From positions 5,001 through 69,000 of the forward strand of contig NC_083533.1 in NCBI RefSeq assembly GCF_032362555.1: a stretch of 64,000 bases of DNA. Direction: 5' to 3'. Below, piece by piece: positions 35,440 to 45,134 of this stretch (its first letter is position 1; each line of letters opens with the position of its first letter). This DNA comes from Amyelois transitella. Lineage: Eukaryota; Arthropoda; Insecta; Lepidoptera; Pyralidae. The notes under the pieces are model-generated. The model was given only the letters and a program-made list of their open reading frames with translations, searched no databases and was not told where the DNA came from. The translations under genes were made by a program, and so were the position numbers.

Positions 35440-35690
35440 CTATTCAGATCGGGTTGGTAGAGACTACATCTTCCACATTCATAACCCTTTTCAAGCTGAC
35501 GAAAGACAAGTGTAAACTAAAACTAAATGGTTTAGGGTACACTTGTGTCTCGCCAGAACGTCCCTAATTTGATCAAGGTACGTTCGCCTAGGCCTGCCCC
35601 TTCTTAAGTTCCCAGTGTAAGACGTTTTGTATATTTGGTAGGTCAACCTGCTTTCAATCATCCTCTCTTCATGATCATGTTTTTAAGTGA
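35440..35690 (-). repeat. LINE fragment (family C)
   Basis: The minus strand matches the C-terminal and 3' wording of the fragments at 23760-24300 and 61090-61345, for example TTTGATCAAGGTACGTTCG and TCATCCTCTCTTCATG on the plus strand. Confidence 0.6.
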
Positions 35691-35974
35691 TGTTGAAATG
35701 TCCCATAATAATAAATAAATATGTTGAATTGAGTTACTAAGATAGCACATAACAGCCACTCCACATTACGTCATGAAATTTTGAGTTACCACTAGAACTT
35801 TACTCAAGAAACAAAAACCACACGCAAAATTCGTCTAAAATACCAACATGACCAAAAATCTTCGAAATTGAACCTTAATCCCACGGCATAAAGTTTCAGT
35901 ACAAACTAGGATTGTTAAGGTGCGACTGCGCAACTTATTTTGCAATGTAAGACCATTCGTAGTTTAAGTTATTC

Positions 35975-36029
35975 AGTTAGTGGACGGGGACCTCTGCAAA
36001 AGGTCGTGTTTCTTTGAATAAAGTTTTCG
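35975..36029 (+). promoter_or_regulatory. Inr + DPE core promoter and candidate non-coding first exon
   Basis: TCAGTT gives an arthropod initiator with A(+1) at 35975. GGTCG lies at +28 to +32, exactly where the downstream promoter element (RGWYV) is expected. The short transcript has no ATG and ends at a consensus donor, TTTTCG|GTAAGT (36029/36030). The next acceptor on this strand that leads to a gene is 44386, the first coding exon of the reductase, so this is a plausible 5' leader exon for it. Confidence 0.5.
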
Positions 36030-36507
36030 GTAAGTTTCCTATAGTTTAAGAAGATTTTAAGAAGTTGACAGTCTGTGTTACCTGTGGTAACGTTAATTTG
36101 TGTGTTCGTTTGGTTGTGACTGCGATTTTTTTTGGAGTTTACGGTAAGGTGATGTAGCTATAGTTTTTTAAATATTTATTTAATTTAAGGTTTAATTATT
36201 TTAACGATTTCGTCAACTTAATCTTTCATTTTAAACATAGAGTTAATATATAATTTTTACCTAAAAATAGGTAATTGGCTAAACAAACTAAACTTTTAGG
36301 TGATTTGAGTAAACGTTATAAACAAGAAACAAAAAATTAATAAAAAATTATCAACAAGTAAATTTTTTACACTGTTTCTGAAATATATCTGCGCTACTTA
36401 TAAATTACATAATTTGAATCCTTTTTGAAAACAGTTTTAAATTTACTTTACCATGATACCGTAAGTAATAAACAATGTTGCCAAGTAAATAATGAATTGC
36501 CCAAAAA

Positions 36508-36578
36508 GCGGCCGCCCATCCCGCGGCCGGCCCGCGGCGGGTTGCTTAACCCGCCGCCGTCAGGGCCGAGAGCCCGCC
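36508..36578. other. GC-rich block with hairpin
   Basis: By my count about 59 of 71 bases are G or C, in surroundings that are strongly AT-rich. GCGGCGGGTT and AACCCGCCGC form a 10-bp stem around GCTT (36534-36557). It shares TAACCCGCC with the satellite at the window start. There is no ORF. Confidence 0.8.
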
Positions 36579-36949
36579 ATCTCTAGTAATATAAACATTA
36601 CTTAACAGAAAATTAACAGTTTCGTCAAACATTGCCAAACTGTGAATGCGAGCGCGGATCAGGAGTCTCAACGTATATCTAGAGGTATGAAATGCTGCAT
36701 TACGACCGCTCGCGTAAAATGAAAACTCGCGATAATTCTTCTTCTCATGAAAATTTCAAAAATTTTCTGTCAGTGTTACTCTACGCTCTATAATTTCAGT
36801 TTCCAGCCAGTTGTTCCGGCTGTAGATTGTTTTAAAATTATATAAGAATGCCACTTTATAAGAAAGCCTAAAAGCATGTGTACAAATTTCACACACCGAA
36901 ATTATCTGAATGAACGAATTAAATGTCGTGAAGATATATGTAGACGAGG

Positions 36950-37085
36950 GCTAGCAACCTGTCACTATTTGATTCTCAATTCCAACATTTAACCATACAG
37001 CTGAACGTGGCCTTTCAGTCTTTTCAAGACCGTCGGCTCTGTTTACCCCGCAAGGGATTAAACGTGACTATATGTATGTTTGCAA
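36950..37085 (+). repeat. Family A repeat, 3' half
   Basis: It runs from GGGCTAGCAACCTGTCAC to the TATGTATG tail. Confidence 0.8.
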
Positions 37086-37299
37086 GTATACAGATATAGC
37101 ATATACATTTTCGCTTCACCTCATTTGAGGAAGAATTAAGGTAGCGCAGTATAACCGCACGACAGTCTGCGGCGGCTGAATGCCGCAGGCTAAGCTCTCA
37201 TTATTACGAAATCAACAATTTCCTCGCGGAAATATGACAAGGGCACGTGTTCATCATCTTAATATGACCTGTCAAGAGTACCCGAAGCCGACGAGCTTG

Positions 37300-37372
37300 C
37301 CGACAGGTTGCCAGCCTATCGCCTTAATGAAGAATCCTAAGGTTATAAAGCCTAATTCGTAGTTGCCTTTTA
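37300..37372 (-). repeat. Family A repeat, fragment
   Basis: It runs from GACAGGTTGCCAGCC to CCTTTTACGAC, then gives way to a LINE piece. Confidence 0.65.
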
Positions 37373-37384
37373 CGACTGTATACT

Positions 37385-37665
37385 TATAGATAGATTGATA
37401 AAACTCTTTATTGCACCATAAGAGTAAGACATATAAAACAGATAGAGATGGTATAAAGGCGGAATTATGAAACTATCTTATTCTATCTATTTTGAAACTA
37501 TCAATAGTCTGGGCTTTCCCGATATCGACAGGGAGAGCATTCCATAGACGGACAGCTTGTACGGTAAAAGAGTGGAAGTAAAAATTGGTGTTGGATGTCG
37601 GTAGTCTTAGTCGTAGGGTAACCGTGCTACGCAGACTGCGGGTGGCCCTCTTATATCTCGTTTTT
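37385..37665 (-). pseudogene. LINE fragment, RT C-terminal end
   Basis: The minus strand encodes TNFYFHSFTVQAVRLWNALP followed by VDIGKAQTIDSFK, the typical end of a jockey/CR1-type reverse transcriptase ORF. It is a different element from the fragments in BORCS5. Confidence 0.75.
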
Positions 37666-37687
37666 CATACTAATAATAACTTCGTTA

Positions 37688-37870
37688 TAAGGGATAGGTT
37701 TATAAACTTGGGATTCTTATTTTAGGCAATGGGCTAGCAACCTGTCATCATTTGAATCTCAATTCTATCATTAAGCCAAACAGCTGAACGTGACCTATCA
37801 GTCTGTTCAAGACTGTTGGCTCTGTCTACCCCGCAAGGGATATAGACGTAACTATATGTATGTAAGTATG
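37688..37870 (+). repeat. Family A repeat, partial
   Basis: It begins at AAGGGATAGGTTTATAAAC and ends in the TATG tail. Confidence 0.8.
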
Positions 37871-38044
37871 TATAAACAAAAAATCTACATATTTCAAAGC
37901 TATGTTTAGAAAGATACAAGTTGTTCTCAAAACACAGAAATAATGTATTATTATCTTTGGACGAAATCAGACCTTGAACTTAAACAAACAAAGGAAGATG
38001 TCCGCATCCGACTTTGCTTGCTCTAACACAAACATCCTCGGTTT

Positions 38045-38115
38045 TTAACATAAACATAATCACGCCTCTTTCGCGGAGAGGTAGGCAGAGACTACATCTT
38101 TCAACTTGCCATGAT
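38045..38115 (-). repeat. LINE fragment (family C), 3' end
   Basis: ATAATCACGCCTCTTTCGCGG and GGCAGAGACTACATCTTTC mark the terminal part of family C. Confidence 0.6.
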
Positions 38116-38329
38116 TCTTACACATTTTTATTAGTACATCCACATTTACAAATCTAAAAAATAATTATAATAAACCAGAGAGCGTTGGTTTTTCGGGGAA
38201 TCCTCTTTTGGAACCACATGTTTTCAAGTCTCTACAACCAGCGGTTTGAGCTGCGCGTTGTCTGCCAGTCACAGTAACCGATTAGTTTTATATATGATTG
38301 TATTGTATAATATTGTTGTAAATAGAAAA

Positions 38330-38560
38330 AAAGAATAGGACTACTCCATCTCGTTCCCATGGATGTCGTAAAAGGCGACTAAGGGATTGGCTTATAAACT
38401 TGGGATTCTTCTTTTAGGCGATGGGCTAGCAACCTGTCACTATTTGAATCTCAATTTTATCATTAAGCCAAATAGCTGAACGTGGCCATTCGGTCTTTTC
38501 ACTGTTGGCACTGTCTACCCCGCAAGGGACATAGACGTGACCATATGTATGTATAGGGAT
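38330..38560 (+). repeat. Family A repeat, nearly complete
   Basis: It runs from AAAGAATAGGACTACTCC to ATGTATGTAT; only the hairpin head is missing. Confidence 0.85.
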
Positions 38561-38784
38561 TATTCATATTTACAGAAAATAGATTTTAGTGATGTTTTGT
38601 ATTTTGTATTCTACATGTCATGGGGTAATCTGCGAATCTCAGGCCGTGACTCGTTCCTTAATTATAATGAAATTGTGGTCGTCACGTGCATGTTTGTAAC
38701 AAACATATTTAAGGCTGTGTAGTATACTATTTCTTTTGTAATGTTATAACATTTATGTAACCACTAAGTTTAACAAGAGGATTC

Positions 38785-38895
38785 ACATACATATAATCAC
38801 GTCTATATCCCTTGCGAGGTATACAGAGACAACAATCTCAAAAAGACCAATAGACCAATAGCTGTTTGGCTTAATGATAGAATTGCGATTTAAAT
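38785..38895 (-). repeat. Family A repeat, partial
   Basis: It runs from ACATACATATAATCACG to the AATTGCGATTTAAATAG equivalent. Confidence 0.75.
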
Positions 38896-38939
38896 AGGAT
38901 TAACATACTCCTGTTAATTTAAAAAAAAAAAGTTATATT

Positions 38940-38991
38940 TATCGATAGGCCTATCGACATTGTAAATGATTTCCGAAGTCAACTATCGATA
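38940..38991. promoter_or_regulatory. Cluster of TATCGATA (DRE-like) motifs
   Basis: TATCGATA occurs at 38940-38947 and 38984-38991. Between them is a perfect 16-bp palindrome, TCGATAGGCCTATCGA (38942-38957). TATCGATA is the DREF-binding element of Drosophila, and the same core is bound by BEAF-32. Function here is inferred from the motif only. Confidence 0.4.
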
Positions 38992-40084
38992 GTAAAATTA
39001 TCAATAGGCCGGCAACGCTTTTTATATTCTTGCGTTCTGACTGCAAAGTTTTAGCTAAATCTGTTCAGTAGTAAAGCTTTGTATTGATAGATTACATATA
39101 TACATATAATCACGTCTATATTCCTTTACCATTAAGATTGGTTATTGCCGGGGTACGTCTCCCCCATGGGAGGAGTCCCTGGGTACTATCATAATCCTGG
39201 ATAGGGTGGGTCAGGGATTTGCACGAAGCGACTCCCATCTGATCTTTTTAGGGGAAACTTACCCAATTTCTAAAATCAGAAAATTTCGCTCGTTTTTGCA
39301 TGACTATGTAATGAAATTCATTTAGTTTCATTGTAGCCACGTCAAGTATAATCATGATGATGTTATCAGTGTTTGCGCGGGCGGGGATTTTCCTTGTACT
39401 GGTCAGAATTAAATGAAAATGTTAAGTAACAATGTGAGGAATATTTTTGTACCAACTTAGCAACGTACCTTTGCTATTGCAGAAAAACTATAGATGTATA
39501 GGTATTTTCATTCATACAATCATGTCCATATGCCTTGCGGGGTAGACAGAGCCAACACGTTCCAGATTCAGATGTTTGAGTTTCGTTGAGTTATGACCTT
39601 TTTGTATTGCTGCAACTCACACCCTTATACATTTGTTATTTCATATGAACATTTTAAACTGTGTGTAGCAAATCAAGTAAATAAATAATCCGTCTATCTA
39701 ATAATTTGTATGTATTACTTATTCTTATCAAAACAGACGCGTTGATGTCTTTTGTTTTACACTAAAAGTCTTAACTTTTTTACATTGTAATATCATGTAA
39801 TCACGTTCATGTAAGTGTCGGTTACCACACGGCCCAGGTCATTTTGCGGCAAACAAAGTCGCGGGCAACACCCAGCAAACAATACTGTCAGCGTCAGGAG
39901 GATGATGTTGTCGTCGTAATGATGATTGTTGACGCCGGGCCATTACTCATAGCAAACCTTGATTATACAACGCGAATCCATTTTCCGATGTTATTCTCAC
40001 CTCTTGACTCTGTTTTCAGAAAAATATTTTCATTTACACACATAATGTATACACGTGTACAATGTATGTACAAACGTGTAAGTT

Positions 40085-40240
40085 TAAGGGATAGGCTTAC
40101 AACCTGTCACTATTCGAATCTCAATTCTAGCATCAAGCCAAAAAGTTGAACGTGGCCTATTGATCTTTTCAAGACTGTTGGCTCTGTCTATCCCGCAAGG
40201 AAAATAAATGTGATTATTTATATGTATGTGTAAGTTTACT
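40085..40240 (+). repeat. Family A repeat, partial
   Basis: It begins at AAGGGATAGGCTTAC, skips a piece of the middle, and ends near TATATGTATGTG. Confidence 0.75.
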
Positions 40241-40309
40241 GTTTCTGTCTTTCGCTCAAATCTAATTTTCGATTCTTCTTGTAGGAGATGGGCTAATGAC
40301 ATACTAACT

Positions 40310-40385
40310 GATTTACTTAATTTGGATAAAGCGAAAGATGTATGCAGAGATCGCGGCAAGTGGAAATTTGTAGTCTCTGCATGAA
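40310..40385 (+). repeat. LINE fragment (family C), 3' end
   Basis: GATAAAGCGAAAGATGTATG and GTAGTCTCTGCATG are family C landmarks. Confidence 0.6.
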
Positions 40386-40892
40386 TTCACTTTTCTGTTC
40401 CTATCACTGTATCTTCTTTCACATCACAATTTTACACCTTTTGAGGTTTTCTGCGAAGTCTACAGCGGCACTGACCTTTGAACTGGTGCTAAACTTTGAA
40501 TGAAATAATAAATAAATCTATTCATTAAAATGTCAAACGCCAGCCTGTAATCCACCATGGCTGACGTCATGATGATTTAAAAGAGTTGTCGCCGCCGCGG
40601 AGTCAATAACACGAGGACAACAAACGTAATCTCATTAGCACACAATAGTTTCGCTTCGTTCCTGACTATTATTAAGATGTACTATGAGTATCATAATGAC
40701 TAGGCTATAGACGAAATTTTCCAGTTAGACACACACATACATACATATATATATAATTACGACTTTATCCCATTCGGAGTAGACAGAGCCAACTTAGACT
40801 TAATTATGTACTTGATCGGCACGGAAGGTAACTTAAATGTTTGTTATATTATTCTATGATACATATTCGTTATTTTTTGTAGGTTTTCTAAA

Positions 40893-41100
40893 AAAGAATA
40901 GAAATACTCCATCTCTTTTCAATGGATGTCGTAAAAGGCGACTTAGGGATAGGCTTATGAACTTTTTCTTCTTTCAGGCGATTGGCTAGCAATCTGTCCC
41001 TGTTTGAATCACAATTCTACCATTAAGCCGAATAACTGATCGTGGCCAATCAGTCTTTTCAAGACTGCTCCGTCTACCCCGCAAGGGATATAGACCTGAG
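40893..41100 (+). repeat. Family A repeat, partial
   Basis: It runs from AAAAAAGAATAGAAATACTCC to GGGATATAGACC and has no microsatellite tail. Confidence 0.8.
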
Positions 41101-41134
41101 TTAGGTACCTGGCTAAAAAAATCATCCTACTGCG

Positions 41135-41385
41135 GGCATAGTACCTAACTGTAGCGGGAGCGATGATTCGGCTCGACCGCCACAAAGGGAAGATCTTCCT
41201 GCAGGCTGGTGTGATGCCTGGGGAACCGTACGACAGACGATTTTGACTCGGAAGTTGAATCAATGCTCCATTCCGTGAAATCTTTGCTTGCGCGATTTAG
41301 ATACTTCGATGCGGAGCGCGTCACAATCCTAGCTGTGATTGACGGACGGTGCGTGACTTTAGTGATGTCGCTTCAGTACGAATCT
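41135..41385 (+). repeat. Family E repeat, copy 2
   Basis: It contains GGGAAGATCTTCCTGCAGG, GCCTGGGGAACCGTACGAC and CCGTGAAATCTTTGCTTGCG, and is about 70-80% similar by eye to copy 1. Confidence 0.75.
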
Positions 41386-41639
41386 TTCCTAATTTTGTTC
41401 AATTTCTTTGACTGAAATGTTTTAACAGTGAGGGAAAACACTAGAAGAACACGATTACACCGCAGTAGCAAAAATAATTAAGACCTAAATAAAAAACAAT
41501 TGCAACGTAACGTCGGATTTCTTTTTGTCTTTTGTAATTGTCGTAATTTGTATTTTTATATTACTTAACTAGGAACTTTTTTGTTAGTGCTGCTCCGGTG
41601 GTTATGTGGGGCATTGGATGGATTGATGCAAAAATAATT

Positions 41640-41890
41640 AGCTTTTACAGAAGTTGAATTAGAAATTGAAGTATTTAGATATTTTGGTCAAGAGTGGAGG
41701 ATGAATGAAAGCAGGTTTGATTAAGCGTATATTTGCTTATAAAGAAAGCGTGGATGGGAACTTTATTTGGAGGACGTCTTAAGCAGCCCGCATTAAGAGA
41801 ATGGCAATTGTGAATGAAGCGAAAGAAGTAAGCAGAGATCATGATAATTGGAGAGACGAAGTCTCTGCCTAAGGGGGAAAAGGTATGTGA
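41640..41890 (+). repeat. LINE fragment (family C)
   Basis: Decayed sequence with TATTTTGGTCAAGAGTGGAGG, GAAAGCGTGGATGGG and GAAGTCTCTGCC follows the family C order. Confidence 0.65.
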
Positions 41891-42359
41891 TTTATTGGGA
41901 AATGCTCATGAAATTGGGACTCTCAGTAAGTGTGTAACTACATGACTTAAGTACACATCATGCGCAATGCGATATGTATGTAGTAATATCACGAGCGTAA
42001 GTGAAATTCAGCAAACAGAAGCGACCAGACAAACACACAGTTTTGCAAGCCATTACGGAGATTTGACATTAGAAATCTAGTGATGTAATACCATCAGTTT
42101 TTTTTTTAATTTTATGTAAGCACGGAACTAAAGTCCTTTGAGAACTTTATTCATTTACAAGCGCCCGCGGACGCGGCTTAGCCTGCGTTTATCGAAAACA
42201 TTTCGGCTATTGTCGTTCCCGCTCGAATTTGGGAAAATCCTCTCTTAATGCACCCCTAGACTATATTATATACATATAAGTAACTTACATGTTAAATTTT
42301 TTAAACACAACGCTGTCTGTCTACCAGTTACTCCGTAACCGAAAAGCTTTAAAGAATTA

Positions 42360-42576
42360 CTAGAGGCCGCCGGCGACTTCGTCCGCATGGAAACACTATC
42401 AATCCCGCGGGAACTCCGGGATAAAAAGTAGCCTATATGTTATTCTGGGTCTTCAGCTACCTACATACCAAATTTCATCGTAATCGATTCAGTAGTTTTT
42501 GCGTGCAAGAGTAACAAACATCCATACTGACATCCTGACATACTCACAAACTTTCGCATTTATAATATTAGTAGGA
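42360..42576 (-). mobile_element. Helitron-like element D2, complete, 217 bp
   Basis: On the minus strand it starts TCCTACTAATATTATAAA and ends CGGCCTCTAG, set between A and T. It is a different family from D1, with a sister copy at 58302-58506. Confidence 0.72.
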
Positions 42577-42699
42577 TGTAAAGGTACGTTACGTGCGCGT
42601 TTAATGCCTGTATTATTCATAAATAGTGTAATGCAACGCGAATGTTTAAAACCAGTTAGAGTTTTATGATGTAAACATTTTTATTTTCATTGTTCCCGA

Positions 42700-42835
42700 A
42701 ACCGCCGAGCTTGCATGAAGAGAGTTATGAATGTGGATGAAGCGAAAGATATGTATATGCAGGGATCGTGGCAAGTGCAATTAGGTATTCTCTGCCTATC
42801 CCTCCGGGAAAGAGGCGTGGTTTAATGTATGTCAT
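42700..42835 (+). repeat. LINE fragment (family C), 3' end
   Basis: ACCGCCGAGCTTGCATGAAG to AAGAGGCGTGGTTTAATG matches the end of the copy at 61090-61345. Confidence 0.7.
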
Positions 42836-43060
42836 GTTAGAAAAGGACCACTTCAGTTTTACAATGCATGTCGTACAAAACGACTAAGGGAAAGGCGTAT
42901 TAACTTGGGATTCTTCTTTTAGGAGATGAGCTAGCAACCTGTCGCTTTAAATATGAATCTCAATTCCATCATTAAGTCACACAGCTGAATCTGGCCTTCG
43001 AGTCTTTTCATAATTGTGAACTCTGTCTACCCTACGCGGGATACATTACTTACATATATA
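42835..43060 (+). repeat. Family A repeat, partial
   Basis: It begins at GTTAGAAAAGGACCACTTC directly after a LINE C end and stops before the tail. Confidence 0.75.
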
Positions 43061-43214
43061 TCGTTTGTGGTTTCGTAGCGAAGAAAAACATAGTACCTAC
43101 CTCTGTGCCAGCGACTCGTGTATTTATTGGCTTTGTTCACGCCGTGATGATGATGACGTTATAATAATAGTTATGTGACTTCACTATGGAAATTACATTT
43201 CGATTTTCATTGTA

Positions 43215-43490
43215 CACATATATAGGTATATACGCACATATGGTCACGTCTATGTCCCTTGCGGGGCAGACATAGCCAACAGCCTTGGAAAGACTGATCG
43301 GCCACGTTCAGCTATTTGGCTTAATGATAGAATTGAGATACTAATAGTGACAGGTTGCTAGCCCATGGCCTAAAAATACAATCCCAAGTTTGTAAGCCTA
43401 TCCCTTAGTCGCCTTTTACGACATCCATGGGAAAGAGATGATGTGATCATATTATTTTTTGTATTGGTTCCGAGAACCACACGGCACGGG
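43215..43490 (-). repeat. Family A repeat, near full length
   Basis: It runs from ACACATATATAGG through GGTTGCTAGCCCATGGCC to GAACCACACGGCAC, the hairpin end. Confidence 0.88.
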
Positions 43491-43871
43491 TTTATTGTTA
43501 GGGTATACGGGTTTATATAGGGTTTTATAATTTTCATTGTACAAAAACAATAAAACCCTATAGATGTTAGGGCTGTGTTGATTGCAAATATACATTCGAG
43601 TACATGTGTTTTAATTTTGAGTTAAACGCCTAAATTTCATGAGCACACGGCGACCTTGACAGGTTTTTACGCATTTCGGCAGTAAAAAAATTACGGAACT
43701 ATATCTGCAAACAACAATACACTTAATCTGGTAGGCTGAAGGTGGGAAATCGCGTGGTCTCCACGCTCAGAGTCGGTTCAACGCCCCGGCCTTGCCCTAC
43801 TGCCCGCCACTTTTACTTTACGTAACTCTGAAGAGGAATGAACGCGGTCAGTCCTGGTGTAAATACATATA

Positions 43872-44097
43872 CTAGCTGTGCCCGCGACTTCGACCGCGTG
43901 GAATAGTTATTTTGGGCATCATTGAAGCCCTCAAGTATGAATAATTCCCCCGCTTCTTTCACATTTTTCATTATTTCTTCGCTCCTTATAGTTGCAGCGT
44001 GATGTTATATAGCCTAAAGCCTTCCTCGATAAATGGTCTATTCAACGCAAAAAGAATTTTTGAAATTCGAACCAGTAGTTCCCGAGATTGGCGTTAT
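43872..44097 (-). mobile_element. Helitron-like element D1, 5'-truncated
   Basis: CTAGCTGTGCCCGCGACTTCG marks its 3' end, set next to A. The body matches 51969-52233, but it stops at GAGATTGGCGTT, replaced by family A. Confidence 0.75.
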
Positions 44098-44104
44098 AAA
44101 TTCA

Positions 44105-44345
44105 TATAATCACGTCTATATCCCTTACGGGGTTCACAGAGCCAGTAGTCTTGAAAGACACGTTTTAAGCCACGTTCAGCTGTTTGGCTTATGATAGAAT
44201 TGAGATTAAAATTGTAACAGGTTGCTAGCCCATCGCCTTAAACAAATCCCAAGTTAAAAGTCTATCCCTTAGTCGCCTTTTACGACATCCATGAGACAAT
44301 GAGATGGAGAGGCCCTATTCATGTTTATATTGGTGCCTGTAGTCC
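44105..44345 (-). repeat. Family A repeat, partial
   Basis: It runs from ATAATCACGTCTATATCCC to ATTGGTGCCTGTAGTCC; the hairpin end is decayed. It ends about 40 bases before the first reductase coding exon. Confidence 0.82.
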
Positions 44346-44396
44346 AGTGGTCAATAGGAGTGTAATAATATATTTTTATTTGCAGAGGCCTTCGAG

Positions 44397-45080
44397 ATGT
44401 CATCCGAGGGTCACTCCGAGGCGGACCTGGACGCCATGCCGGACCGCATCGCCGGCAGCTTCGCGGACAAGACCGTGCTCGTCACGGGCGGCACGGGGTT
44501 CATGGGCAAGGTGCTGGTGGAGAAGCTGCTCAGGTAGCCTTAGCAAAGATTTTATACAATTGTGTAATTTCTATTTTATATTATTTTTGTGCCTGTATAT
44601 TTATGTTTTTTTAATTTGATGTATTATTGTTATATGTAAAGAGCATTGTTGTATCAGTGTCGAGCTGTCACCGCGCCACCTTCTTGTCTATTTTAGTTTT
44701 ATTTATATATATATTATATATAGTGCCGTGTGGTTCCCGGCACCATTACAAAAAAGAATAGGACCACTCCATCTCTTTCACACGGATGTCGTAAAAGGCG
44801 ACTAAGGGATAGGCTTATAAACTTGGGATTCCTCTTTTAGGCGATGGGCTAGCAACCTGTCACTATTTGAATCTCAATTCTATCACTAAGCCAAACAGCT
44901 GAACGTGGCCTATCAGTCTTTTCAAGACTGGTGGCTCTGTCTACCCCGCTAGGGATATAGACGTGATCATATGTATGTATGTATGTATGTATGTATATAT
45001 TATATATAAATAAAATATAGTATCGTTGAGTTAGTATCTCGTAACACAAGTCAGCTCAATCTGTGTAATTTGTCCCAAAG

Positions 45081-45134
<54 letters not shown>

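Larger units (their letters stand above)
31088..35974. other. Intergenic repeat-rich region upstream of the reductase
   Basis: It holds family A pieces (31940-32120, 33140-33182, 34195-34385, 34850-34985), LINE C pieces (31545-31620, 35440-35690) and Helitron-like pieces (32207-32330, 33355-33580, about 35345-35382). No protein gene is recognised. Confidence 0.6.
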
